Of a stretch of DNA of 64,000 nt, positions 27,429 through 36,073 are shown in pieces. A program made the position numbers and the translations under genes. Location: NCBI GenBank assembly GCA_963713445.1, contig CAVQMB010000047.1, positions 124,001-188,000 on the forward strand, given 5' to 3'. How positions within the stretch are numbered: the first letter of the stretch is position 1; the number at the start of each line of letters is the position of its first letter. This DNA is from CAVQMB01 sp963713445 (GTDB taxonomy: Bacteria; Pseudomonadota; Gammaproteobacteria; Competibacterales; Competibacteraceae). Below the pieces are notes generated by a model. It saw only the letters and a list, made by a program, of their open reading frames with translations. It did no database searches and was not told where the DNA came from.

Positions 27429-29228
27429 TCAGTCGATACGGGCCCCGGCATAACTGCCGGGGGCATCCTCGATCGGATCGAGTTTGCCTTCACCGGGCAA
27501 GCGTGCTGGCACTCGTTGCTCGTCCAGCACTGTCACCCACTCCTGCCAGTTTGGCCACCAGGAGCCCTCGTGCTGCTGTGCGTGTGCAAACCACTGGTCG
27601 GGATCTTCCGGCAACTGCGGGTTGGTCCAGTAACCGTACTTGAGCTTGTCCGGATTGGGCGGATTGATGACCCCGGCGATGTGCCCGGAGCCGGCCAGCA
27701 CGAACCGGTTGTCACCACTCAGCAGCTGAGTGCCGGTATAGGTGGTTTTCCAGGGTGCGATATGGTCTTCCCGGGTCGACAGGAAGTAGGTCGGGATGCG
27801 CACTCGCGACAGGTTGATCGGGGTGTCGTTGAGTCGGATGCCGCCGGGTTGGCTCAGGCGGTTTTCCTGGTACATGGTCCGCAGGTAGAAACGGTGCATC
27901 TCGGCCGGCATACGGGTCGAGTCGGAATTCCAGTACAGCAGGTCGAACGGGAACGGCTCCTTGCCCAGCAGGTAGTTGTTAACTGCAAACGACCAGACCA
28001 GGTCGTTTGCCCGCAGCATATTGAACGTGGTGGCCATCTCGGTGCCGTCCAGAAAGCCCCGTTCCATGCGCCGGTCGAGAGCAGCGAGCTGGCCTTCATC
28101 GATAAACACGCCGAGTTCACCCGGATCGGCAAAGTCCAGTAGCGAGGTCAGGAAAGTCGCACTCTTGATTCGGGTATTGCGTTTTGCTGCCAGATAACCC
28201 AGCGTAGCGCCCAGAAGCGTGCCTCCCAGGCAGTAGCCAACAGCATTGATCGATTTCTCGCCGGTAGCCTGTTCAATCGCATCAACCGCCGCCAACACGC
28301 CATCGTTCAAATAGTCGTCAAAGCTCTTGCCGGCGTAGCTCGCGTCGGGATTGACCCAGGAGATGACAAATACCGTATGCCCCTGCTCCACAGCCCACTT
28401 GATGAACGAGTTCTTCGGACGCAGGTCGAGTATGTAATACTTGTTGATCCACGGTGGCACGATCAACAGCGGTCGCTTGAACACCGTTTCAGTGGCAGGC
28501 TGGTACTGAATGAGCTGCATCATCGGCGTCTGGTGGATCACCTCGCCCGGCGTGACGGCGATGTTCTTGCCCAGTTCGAACGCCTCGGCATCGGTCATCT
28601 TGATCCGCAGTTTGCCTCCGCCCCGCGCCAGATCATCGAGCAGGTTGCGCAAACCCTTGAGGACGCTCAAGCCGCCGGTGCGGACGAATTCGCGCTGGGC
28701 CGCCGGATTGGTCAGCAGGAAGTTGGTCGGCGCCAAGGCGTCGATAAACTGGCGGGTGAAGAATTCCACCTTATCGGCGGTGTGCTCGTCGAGGCCTTTA
28801 GCGCCGGTCAAAGTGCTGTAGATGCAGCGTGACGTCAGCAGATAGGCCTGCTTGACGAAATCGTACAGCGGATGCTCCTGCCAGAATTCGTCGCGGAAAC
28901 GGGCATCGTGGCGTGCCGGCTCGATCACGGGGTCGCCACCGGTGCCCAGCATCCCGAGCCAGGCGTTGTGCCACAAACGGGTGCTATCCTGCCAGAATTG
29001 CAGTTGCTGCTCAGCCAGATGAAATGGATCCAGCAGCAGGTTGAGCTTGGCACTCGAGAATGCAGGTACCAGGCCCAGATCATCGCTGAGCGTTTCGCCC
29101 GCCTGATGCCAGCCTTTGCTGAAATTATGCGCCAGAATGCTTTTGCTGCTTTCGGAAATGTCAGCGAGCAGCCGGGCAACCTCGGCAAGATCCAGCTGGT
29201 CAGGTTCCAGCGCTTGTGCTTGGCCCAT
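27429..29228 (-). CDS. phaC: Class I poly(3-hydroxyalkanoate) synthase
   Basis: Polymerises (R)-3-hydroxyacyl-CoA into storage granules. I choose the ATG at 29228 with GAGGAA 7-8 nt upstream, giving 599 residues, a class I length. The lipase-like box is GYCLGGT with the nucleophilic Cys near residue 333. The catalytic Asp is in STREDHIAPW and the His in GSGHIAGVINPP. The N-terminal region typical of class I synthases is present. No phaA, phaB, phaE or phasin gene is in the window. Confidence 0.95.
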   Translation of the reverse strand: MGQAQALEPDQLDLAEVARLLADISESSKSILAHNFSKGWHQAGETLSDDLGLVPAFSSAKLNLLLDPFHLAEQQLQFWQDSTRLWHNAWLGMLGTGGDPVIEPARHDARFRDEFWQEHPLYDFVKQAYLLTSRCIYSTLTGAKGLDEHTADKVEFFTRQFIDALAPTNFLLTNPAAQREFVRTGGLSVLKGLRNLLDDLARGGGKLRIKMTDAEAFELGKNIAVTPGEVIHQTPMMQLIQYQPATETVFKRPLLIVPPWINKYYILDLRPKNSFIKWAVEQGHTVFVISWVNPDASYAGKSFDDYLNDGVLAAVDAIEQATGEKSINAVGYCLGGTLLGATLGYLAAKRNTRIKSATFLTSLLDFADPGELGVFIDEGQLAALDRRMERGFLDGTEMATTFNMLRANDLVWSFAVNNYLLGKEPFPFDLLYWNSDSTRMPAEMHRFYLRTMYQENRLSQPGGIRLNDTPINLSRVRIPTYFLSTREDHIAPWKTTYTGTQLLSGDNRFVLAGSGHIAGVINPPNPDKLKYGYWTNPQLPEDPDQWFAHAQQHEGSWWPNWQEWVTVLDEQRVPARLPGEGKLDPIEDAPGSYAGARID

Positions 29229-29291
29229 AAGTTTATTCCTCAAACCCTAGAACATGATGATGCACTGTAACTTAACGGTTTTTTTGCTGCA

Positions 29292-29321
29292 TTGCAACAT
29301 TAGGCTTGGCTGTCCTATAGT
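29292..29321 (+). promoter_or_regulatory. Candidate promoter of the BtuF-like gene
   Basis: TTGCAA (29292-29297) and TATAGT (29316-29321) are separated by 18 bp and lie 29 bp before the ATG at 29351. The spacing and the -10 box are reasonable for sigma-70. Confidence 0.35.
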
Positions 29322-29350
29322 CAGGCGCGATATGCACCACAGGTAACCTC

Positions 29351-30175
29351 ATGACATCTGCCGATCTCAGGGATGCTGTCAGCACCCGGCATGAACCGGC
29401 TACCGGGCCCGTCCGCATCGTCAGTCTGGTGCCCAGCCTGACCGAGTTGCTGTTCGACCTCGATCTCGGTGACGCAGTGGTTGGGCGCACCAGCTACTGC
29501 GTGCACCCGGCACCGGCGATCGATGCCGTGCCCAGCGTCGGCGGCACCAAGAAGATCAAGTTGCGCCGGGTGCGTGAACTGGCACCCAGCCACGTACTCC
29601 TCAACATCGATGAAAACACTCGGGACATGGCCGAGCAGTTGGCCGAGTTCGTGCCCAACCTGGTTGTAACTCACCCCCTAACGCCTGCCGACAATATCGG
29701 CCTCTACCAGCTGCTCGGCGGCATTTTCGACCGTTATGATCAAGCTCTGTCGCTTAGCCACCATCTGGAGAGTCAGCTCGCGCGCTTGCAGGAGGTCACC
29801 TGGCGATGGCCACGTCAGCAGGTACTGTATCTGATCTGGAGAAAGCCATGGATGACGGTAAGCCGGGCAACCTACATCAGTCGAACCCTGGCCCTGGTCG
29901 GCTGGGATACGGTCCCGGTCGTGGCCACGCCGCGGTACCCGGTCATCGACCTCGATGAGGTGCTGACGACGCACCGTCCCGACCATGTACTGTTCAGCAG
30001 CGAACCGTACAGCTTCTCCTGCCGCGACATAGAGGACTTTGCCACCGCCCGGCGTTACCCACCGGAGCGGCTGGTATCAATCGATGGCGAGATGGTCTCG
30101 TGGTACGGCAGCCGCGCCATCCCAGGGCTCGATTATCTGTACCGCTTCGCGATCAGCCGGCGTGAGCATATCTGA
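29351..30175 (+). CDS. Cytosolic BtuF/FepB-type helical-backbone binding protein
   Basis: 274 residues with the fold of vitamin B12/siderophore-binding proteins: VRIVSLVPSLTELLFDLDLGDAVVGRTSYC, LAPSHVLLNIDENTRDMAEQ, then a long linking helix and WRKPWMTVSRATYISRTLALVGW. No signal peptide precedes the domain: the N terminus is polar (MTSADLRDAVSTRHEPATGP). No permease or ATPase gene is adjacent. It is therefore probably a cytosolic relative of BtuF, possibly a corrinoid-binding protein. The ligand and role are unknown. Confidence 0.8.
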   Translation: MTSADLRDAVSTRHEPATGPVRIVSLVPSLTELLFDLDLGDAVVGRTSYCVHPAPAIDAVPSVGGTKKIKLRRVRELAPSHVLLNIDENTRDMAEQLAEFVPNLVVTHPLTPADNIGLYQLLGGIFDRYDQALSLSHHLESQLARLQEVTWRWPRQQVLYLIWRKPWMTVSRATYISRTLALVGWDTVPVVATPRYPVIDLDEVLTTHRPDHVLFSSEPYSFSCRDIEDFATARRYPPERLVSIDGEMVSWYGSRAIPGLDYLYRFAISRREHI

Positions 30176-30247
30176 CACCGGAACGCGTGGGCGGCGGACC
30201 GGTCGACCCTGCTCCAGCAGCCCCGTCGACCCGTCGGCTTGCCTGTT

Positions 30248-31309
30248 TCAGCCCGTAGGCTGAGCCCGCGGAGGCGGCGCCTTGTCCTGATCCGGTGGTG
30301 GTTCCGGTGCGGCTTGCGGCTGCACGCCCTGAGCCATTAATTCCTGGTACCACAGGCCATGGTGTTGTTTCGCCCACCGGGTATCAACCCGGCCCGTCAC
30401 CATGCCGTCCAGTGCGCCCTCAGTCCCAATCGTTCCGATATAAATGTGACCCAATGCCACGGCCGTCAGCACCAATGCACAGACCACATGCACCAGCTCG
30501 GCGAGCTGCATGTCGGCGCGAGTCTGGCCCAAGATCGGGAAATCCAGTACCAGACCGCTAGCAATCAAGGCCAGCCCACCGACTAACAGCAGCCAGAACC
30601 AGCCTTTCTCGCCGCCGTTCATTCTCCCCGCCGGTGCATGCCCGCGACCCAGCAGGCCGCCCAGTCGCAGCAGCCAAACCAGATCAACGCCGGTAGGCAG
30701 ATTGCGACGGAACCACTTCAGCAGTTCAAGGATCAAGCCGATGGCGAACAGTGGCCCCAGATAGTTGTGGGTTGATTTGGCCAGGCCGGCATAGGCCGCA
30801 AACGCGTCCTTGCCGATCAGAGGAATCAGCGTGCTGCGTCCGAACAGCAGGCTGAGTCCGGTCAAAGCGAGAATAATGAACAGGATCGCGGTATACCAAT
30901 GCAGAAACCGGTCCAGCCCGCTCCACCGGAGCACCGTACGGTGTTCGCGGCCGCCTTCCAGACGCGACTTCCCTAATGCCACGAACACCACCACGAGCAG
31001 CACCAGCGCACCCAGCAAAATCCAGCTGCCGTAGTACATCACCGGACCTTCCCGCAACAACCGCCAGTTCTGACCCCCATTTTGGATCAGCACATTGGCC
31101 CCCGGCCCGTGCACCGTCGTGGTACCCTCCACCCCACCACGTACCGCCTTCCAGAAATCGGCCCGCGGGTTGTTCCAGCTCGACGCCTCGGCCTGCGCCA
31201 TGGCGTTCCCACTCGGTAACAGAATGCCAAGCGACGCCGCCATCAGCAGCAAAGCCAACCCGAACCAAACGGGCCGGCGGCAGCCACGCACCACGTTATT
31301 GTCGCTCAC
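30248..31309 (-). CDS. fdhC: Formate dehydrogenase, gamma (cytochrome b) subunit
   Basis: Membrane anchor that passes electrons from the periplasmic alpha/beta subunits to quinone. From the GTG at 31309 (GGAGG 6 nt upstream) it has 353 residues: an N-terminal signal-like segment ending AMAQAEA, a periplasmic stretch, and four further membrane helices. Haem-ligand histidines are visible in RFLHWYTAILFIILALTG, KSTHNYLGPLF and ELVHVVCALVLTAVALGHIY. The tail is rich in Pro/Gln/Ala. It is the last gene of the fdh operon. Confidence 0.93.
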   Translation of the reverse strand: MSDNNVVRGCRRPVWFGLALLLMAASLGILLPSGNAMAQAEASSWNNPRADFWKAVRGGVEGTTTVHGPGANVLIQNGGQNWRLLREGPVMYYGSWILLGALVLLVVVFVALGKSRLEGGREHRTVLRWSGLDRFLHWYTAILFIILALTGLSLLFGRSTLIPLIGKDAFAAYAGLAKSTHNYLGPLFAIGLILELLKWFRRNLPTGVDLVWLLRLGGLLGRGHAPAGRMNGGEKGWFWLLLVGGLALIASGLVLDFPILGQTRADMQLAELVHVVCALVLTAVALGHIYIGTIGTEGALDGMVTGRVDTRWAKQHHGLWYQELMAQGVQPQAAPEPPPDQDKAPPPRAQPTG

Positions 31310-31326
31310 GATCAACCTCCGGTTGC

Positions 31327-31539
31327 TCAGCGGTCAGTCTGCACGCGCTCAAGACGGTCAGCCAGCTTCTTCTGAAACGCTGGACTAGCGGACTTATCTA
31401 CCAGCGGATCATGTTTGCCGGTGTATTGGCCTGGCTCATGTAGTTTGACCCCAAGCATTTTCTCCGCCTTGTTGCAGCCCGCCAGCCCCAGGCCGGCTGC
31501 GGCCACCACGCACAGTCCGACGATTCTTAAAATTCTCAT
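31327..31539 (-). CDS. Small predicted lipoprotein inside the fdh operon
   Basis: 70 residues from the ATG at 31539, with TAAGGA 5 nt upstream. A signal peptide (MRILRIVGLCVVAAAGLG) ends in the lipobox LAGC, so the mature protein is a lipid-anchored peptide of about 48 residues, highly charged (KAEKMLGVKLHEPGQYTG, then KKLADRLERVQTDR). It lies between the beta and gamma subunit genes, 18 bp before the gamma start. I do not recognise a family. Its place suggests an accessory or structural role at the formate dehydrogenase, which is an inference. Confidence 0.75.
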   Translation of the reverse strand: MRILRIVGLCVVAAAGLGLAGCNKAEKMLGVKLHEPGQYTGKHDPLVDKSASPAFQKKLADRLERVQTDR

Positions 31540-31598
31540 GACATTCCTTACTTCACGTGGGCTCGGCAGCCGGCCACCGCCGACTTGCCGCGCCATTG

Positions 31599-32189
31599 TC
31601 AGGCACCGGTGCCGTAGGCCTTCTCCCATCCCCAGGTTTCGGGCCGGCTACCCCGTCGCAGCGTGCGCTTGCGGAAAATGTCGGCCACGATGTCACCGTC
31701 CCCGGCCAACAAGGCCTTGGTCGAACACATCTCGGCACACAACGGCAACTTGCCCTGGGCAATCCGGTTGGAGCCGTATTTCTCGAATTCGGCAGGTGAA
31801 TTGTCAGGTTCCGGACCGCCTGCGCAGAAGGTGCACTTGTCCATCTTGCCGCGCACGCCGAAAGCCTCTTGTTCCGGATACTGCGGCGCGCCGAACGGAC
31901 AGGCATAGAAACAGTAACCACAGCCGATGCATTGGTCTTTGTCATGCAGCACAATGCCTTCCGGCGTAGTGTAGAAGCAATCCACTGGGCAGACCGCCTT
32001 GCACGGTGCATCAGTACAGTGCATACAGGCCACCGAGATGGATTTCTCGCCCGGCTCGCCATCGCGCAGAGTCACAACCCGCCGGCGATTGACCCCCCAG
32101 GGCACCTCGTTGGCATTCTTGCAAGCCACCACACAGCCGTTGCACTCGATGCAGCGCTCGGCGTCACAGAGAAATTTCATTCGAGCCAT
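31599..32189 (-). CDS. fdhB: Formate dehydrogenase, beta (four-cluster ferredoxin) subunit
   Basis: Electron-transfer subunit between the molybdenum/tungsten subunit and cytochrome b. 196 residues with four cysteine clusters for four [4Fe-4S] centres: CIECNGCVVAC, CMHCTDAPCKAVCP, CIGCGYCFYACP and CTFCAGG...CAEMCSTKA. Unlike E. coli FdnH it has no C-terminal membrane helix, so it is the shorter FDH3-type beta subunit. RBS AGGAGA is 7 nt upstream. It lies between fdhA (23 bp) and the small lipoprotein gene. Confidence 0.94.
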   Translation of the reverse strand: MARMKFLCDAERCIECNGCVVACKNANEVPWGVNRRRVVTLRDGEPGEKSISVACMHCTDAPCKAVCPVDCFYTTPEGIVLHDKDQCIGCGYCFYACPFGAPQYPEQEAFGVRGKMDKCTFCAGGPEPDNSPAEFEKYGSNRIAQGKLPLCAEMCSTKALLAGDGDIVADIFRKRTLRRGSRPETWGWEKAYGTGA

Positions 32190-32212
32190 TGCTGATTCTC
32201 CTCACGCGAGCC

Positions 32213-35107
32213 TCAGGCCCGGGCAATCTTGCACAAGGTGACCTTGGATTCCTGCATCTGGGTCACGGAATCGTAGCCGTACGTGAAGGCGGTGTTGGCC
32301 GCCTCGCCCAGGATGTACGGATCAGCGCCTTTGGGATACTTGTCACGCAGATCCTTGCCCTCGAAGTGCCCACCGAAGTGGAACGGCGTGAACACCACCC
32401 CGGGGCCGACCCGCCGCGTTATCATAGCCATCACTTTGATCTTGCCGCCCTCGGGGCTGGTCACCCATATCATGTCGCCGTCTTTGATGCCGTTATCGTT
32501 GGCATCCTTGGGATTGATCTCGGCAAACATCTGCTGCTGCAGTTCAGCCAGCCATGGATTTGACCGCGTCTCGTCCCCACCCCCCTCGTATTCCACCAGC
32601 CGCCCACTGGTATGGATCAGCGGAAATTGCCTGGAAAAGTCCTGGGCCTGAATGGACGCGTAGCGGGTCGGTAAGCGGTAGAAGTCCTTGCGGTCCTGAT
32701 AAGTCGGATATTTACTCACCAGATCACGGCGCGGCGTGTACAGCGGCTCACGATGAATCGGCACCGGATCCGGGAAGGTCCATACCACCGTACGCGCTTT
32801 GGCATTGCCGAACGGTGCACAGCCGTGCTTGATGGCTACCCGCTGGATACCCCCTGAGAGATCGGTTTTCCAGTTCTTGCCGGCGGCGGCCTGCTTTTCT
32901 GCGGCAGTCAGGTCATCCCACCAACCGAGCTGCTTCAACATGTCGGCAGTGAACTCGGGATATCCGTCTTCGATGCCAGAACCCTTACTCCATGAACCGT
33001 GTGCGAGCAGGCTGACCCCGTTGCGCTCGACCCCGAATCGGGCCCGGAATGTGAGGCCTCCTTCGGCCACCGTCTTACTGGTGTCGTACAGCACCGGAGT
33101 ACCCGGATGCTTCAACTCGGGCGTACCCCAACTCGGCCAGGGCAGTCCGTAAAAATCACCGTTAGCGGGTCCACCCTCGGCCTTTAGCGTGGTGGTATTG
33201 AAGGTGTGCCAGTTTTGCTGGTGCGCCTTGAGCCGCTCCGGGCTTTGGCCGGTGTAGCCGATGGTCCACATACCGCGGTTGAACTCGCGGGTGATATCCT
33301 CGATCAGCGGCTCGTCGTTGGTGACCTTGACGTGTTTGAACAGATGGTCGGCAATACCCAGCTTCTTGGCCATCTTGTACATGATGGTATGATCGGGTAG
33401 CGACTCGAACAGCGGGTCGATCACCTTGTTGCGCCATTGTATTGAGCGATTCGACGCCGTCACCGAACCGTAGGTCTCGAACTGGCTGGCTGCTGGCAGC
33501 AGATAAACGCCGTCGGTACGGTCGTTCATCACCGCCGTCACGGTTGGGTACGGATCCACCACCACCAGCAGATCGAGCTTGTCCATGGCCTTCTTCTCGT
33601 CCGGACCGCGCGTCTGGCTGTTGGGGGCGTGGCCCCAGAAGATCATGGCACGGACGTTGTCCCGCTGAGCGATATTCGGCTTTGCCTCGAGCACACCGTC
33701 GAACCAGCGCGACACAGGAATGCCATTGGAATTCATCGGCTTGACCTTGTCGCCGGCCCGCCCCTGCGGATCGAAGCGCCCCTGCATCCAGCCGTAGTCG
33801 ACATCCCAGACCCGGCACCAGTGTTTCCAGGCCCCTTCCGAAATGCCGTAATAGCCGGGCAAGGTATGCGACAGGACACCCAGATCAGTGGCACCCTGAA
33901 CGTTGTCGTGGCCGCGGAAGATGTTGGCGCCGCCGCCGGCTACGCCAATGTTGCCGAGCGCCAGTTGGAATACACAATACGCACGGGTGTTGTTGTTGCC
34001 GATGTGATGCTGGGTACCGCCCATACACCAGACCAGCGTCCCGGGCCGGTTCTTGGCCATGGTCTCGGCGGCCTGACGCATCTCCCCTTCCGGCACACCG
34101 GTAACGTTCTCAACCGTCTTCGGGTCCCACTTGGCGACTTCCTTGCGGACCTCATCCATACCGTAGACCCGCTGCTCGATGTAGGTCTTGTCCTCCCAGC
34201 CGTTCTGGAACACGTGCCACAGCAGCCCCCAGGTGAACGGCACGTCAGTTCCCGGGCGGATACGGATATACTGGTCAGCGTGCGCAGCAGTGCGGGTCCG
34301 GCGCGGATCGACCACAATCATCTTGGCGCCGCTTTCCTTGGCCCGCAGGATATGCTGCATGGCAACCGGATGCGCTTCTGCGGCGTTGGAGCCGATGAAG
34401 ATCATCGCCTTGCTGTTATGCATGTCATTGTAGGAATTGGTCATGGCACCGTAGCCCCAGGTGTTGGCGACACCAGCGACCGTGGTGGAATGACAAATGC
34501 GTGCCTGGTGGTCGACGTTGTTGGTGCCCCAGAACGCCGCGAACTTTCGGAACAGGTAAGCCTGTTCATTGTTGTGCTTGGCCGATCCCAGCCAGTACAC
34601 CGAGTCGGGACCCGACTCCTTGCGGATCTTGAGCAGTTCGTCGCCGACTTCCCCGATCGCCTGATCCCAGGAAATCCTCTTCCACTTGCCACCGATCAGC
34701 TTCATCGGATACTTGAGGCGGCGCTCGCCGATACCGTGCTCGCGTACCGACGCGCCTTTGGCACAGTGCGAACCCAGATTGAACGGATGATCAAAGGCCG
34801 GCTCCTGACCGGTCCAAACACCATTCTGTACCTCAGCGTAGATGCCGCAGCCCACCGAGCAATGGGTGCACACGCTGCGCACCTGGGTTACTGGCCCCTG
34901 ACGGTCCTTGAGCGGCGTCATGACTGCCTCAGCCTTGCGCATCATGACCGGCGCGATCATCGAAGTGACGGCGGCACCACCCATGGCAATGCTGGAGGTT
35001 CTGAGGAAATCGCGTCGGCGCAACGTCGCGCCCTTGGCGGGAGCACGGCTGCCAATCGTCGAGGAACACTGCCCGGTACTGGTTGCTGTCTTCTTGCTCA
35101 GCTTCAT
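32213..35107 (-). CDS. fdhA: Formate dehydrogenase, catalytic alpha subunit (Tat-exported)
   Basis: Molybdopterin enzyme oxidising formate to CO2 on the periplasmic side. 964 residues. The Tat signal is RRRDFLRTSSIAMGG with cleavage expected near RKAEA. The [4Fe-4S] motif CTHCSVGCG uses C80, C83 and C87, with C115 in LGSHCAKGAS. The metal ligand is Cys205 in ARICHSTTVAGVANTWGYGA, where E. coli FdnG has selenocysteine, so the gene is read as one open frame. The molybdopterin-binding domains follow. AGGAG lies 8 nt upstream. It is preceded by a small Tat protein gene and its chaperone gene. Confidence 0.96.
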   Translation of the reverse strand: MKLSKKTATSTGQCSSTIGSRAPAKGATLRRRDFLRTSSIAMGGAAVTSMIAPVMMRKAEAVMTPLKDRQGPVTQVRSVCTHCSVGCGIYAEVQNGVWTGQEPAFDHPFNLGSHCAKGASVREHGIGERRLKYPMKLIGGKWKRISWDQAIGEVGDELLKIRKESGPDSVYWLGSAKHNNEQAYLFRKFAAFWGTNNVDHQARICHSTTVAGVANTWGYGAMTNSYNDMHNSKAMIFIGSNAAEAHPVAMQHILRAKESGAKMIVVDPRRTRTAAHADQYIRIRPGTDVPFTWGLLWHVFQNGWEDKTYIEQRVYGMDEVRKEVAKWDPKTVENVTGVPEGEMRQAAETMAKNRPGTLVWCMGGTQHHIGNNNTRAYCVFQLALGNIGVAGGGANIFRGHDNVQGATDLGVLSHTLPGYYGISEGAWKHWCRVWDVDYGWMQGRFDPQGRAGDKVKPMNSNGIPVSRWFDGVLEAKPNIAQRDNVRAMIFWGHAPNSQTRGPDEKKAMDKLDLLVVVDPYPTVTAVMNDRTDGVYLLPAASQFETYGSVTASNRSIQWRNKVIDPLFESLPDHTIMYKMAKKLGIADHLFKHVKVTNDEPLIEDITREFNRGMWTIGYTGQSPERLKAHQQNWHTFNTTTLKAEGGPANGDFYGLPWPSWGTPELKHPGTPVLYDTSKTVAEGGLTFRARFGVERNGVSLLAHGSWSKGSGIEDGYPEFTADMLKQLGWWDDLTAAEKQAAAGKNWKTDLSGGIQRVAIKHGCAPFGNAKARTVVWTFPDPVPIHREPLYTPRRDLVSKYPTYQDRKDFYRLPTRYASIQAQDFSRQFPLIHTSGRLVEYEGGGDETRSNPWLAELQQQMFAEINPKDANDNGIKDGDMIWVTSPEGGKIKVMAMITRRVGPGVVFTPFHFGGHFEGKDLRDKYPKGADPYILGEAANTAFTYGYDSVTQMQESKVTLCKIARA

Positions 35108-35131
35108 CTCACACGCTCCTGAGGCGGCGAC

Positions 35132-35350
35132 TCACAGTCCCGCCGTGCGGTAATAGGCCCTGATATGCGGGGTCAGCCGATAGCCGTGATCAGGTGCTTC
35201 GGCCGGCACCGGCGCAGACGATTGGCTTTGCTCAGCAGACTTACCGGCGGCGGCGGCCGCCACAGCGGTAACCCCCACCCCCGCGAGAACGGCCCGGCGC
35301 AGAAAACCGCGGCGGCTGGTGGCGGTGTCACCCTTTGTCTGGTTGGTCAT
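35132..35350 (-). CDS. Small Tat-signal protein of formate dehydrogenase loci
   Basis: 72 residues from the ATG at 35350 (AAGGAGAT 7 nt upstream). It has a Tat motif, TSRRGFLRRAVLAGVGVTAV, followed by a short linker and the conserved ending HGYRLTPHIRAYYRTAGL. This matches the 'formate dehydrogenase region Tat target' group, always found just upstream of the alpha-subunit gene. It probably assists export or assembly of the enzyme; the mechanism is not known to me. Confidence 0.85.
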   Translation of the reverse strand: MTNQTKGDTATSRRGFLRRAVLAGVGVTAVAAAAAGKSAEQSQSSAPVPAEAPDHGYRLTPHIRAYYRTAGL

Positions 35351-35419
35351 GAGGACATCTCCTTTGACTCGGTGGATCGTCAACCCAACTGCGTTAGTAT
35401 TGTGGCCCCACCAGCCGCC

Positions 35420-36028
35420 TCAGGCCGGCATGGCGAGGTAATGCCTTTCCAGGGCGGTGAACGCCCGGCCCAGTCGGGCCACGGCCCGGTAGAAATCCAC
35501 GGCCGCGGCCTGTTCACAATCATTCCAGAACGCATCGAACCAGTTGCCCAGATGGGTGGCGAAGAAACGCTGCTGTTCAGTCCACGGCACCGCATCGTCG
35601 GTAATCATGAGTGCCATCACTTCGCACAGTGCGCTGACATGGTCCTCGGGCTCCCGGACCTGTTCCTGGCGAGTGAAGCCGAGTTCAGCCAGATCCCGAC
35701 GTAGCTCACTAAGCGGCCGGTCCATCAGGGTGCTGCCGCGATACCAGGAGCCATATGGCAGTAGCTCGCCTCGCCCCAATCCAATAAATAATCGGTGGAA
35801 CTCGTCGTCCAGCGCCGTGGGTTCGGCCGTCTCTGCTGCCCGCCGCAGATCACGCCACGCTCGGGCCAGCGCATCCTCGGGCGGCGATCGGTCCACGCCG
35901 ATAGCACGCAACTGTTCCAGCAGTGCCTGCTGCGGCACCGCACGCAACAGCGCCGCCAGCAACGAATAGGTGCCGGCACGCAACAGGTCTTCGGCGCTCG
36001 GGGCGCTCACTCCAATGGGTGATTCCAT
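35420..36028 (-). CDS. TorD/DmsD-family chaperone for formate dehydrogenase
   Basis: 202-residue all-helical cytosolic protein of the TorD family, which protects the Tat signal and helps cofactor loading of molybdoenzymes. Motifs: FHRLFIGLGRGELLPYGSWY and the diagnostic EPEDHVSALCEVMALM near residue 125. Its place between the ferredoxin-like accessory gene and the alpha-subunit gene makes FdhA the likely client. Confidence 0.88.
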   Translation of the reverse strand: MESPIGVSAPSAEDLLRAGTYSLLAALLRAVPQQALLEQLRAIGVDRSPPEDALARAWRDLRRAAETAEPTALDDEFHRLFIGLGRGELLPYGSWYRGSTLMDRPLSELRRDLAELGFTRQEQVREPEDHVSALCEVMALMITDDAVPWTEQQRFFATHLGNWFDAFWNDCEQAAAVDFYRAVARLGRAFTALERHYLAMPA

Positions 36029-36073
36029 GGTGCTTTGTCCATCATCCGATCCTTTGTCCGACTGGTATGTCGT

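Noticed and set aside
33629..35122. Plus-strand open frame of 497 codons opposite the formate dehydrogenase alpha gene
   Set aside because: Shadow of fdhA, whose minus-strand product matches the family from end to end.
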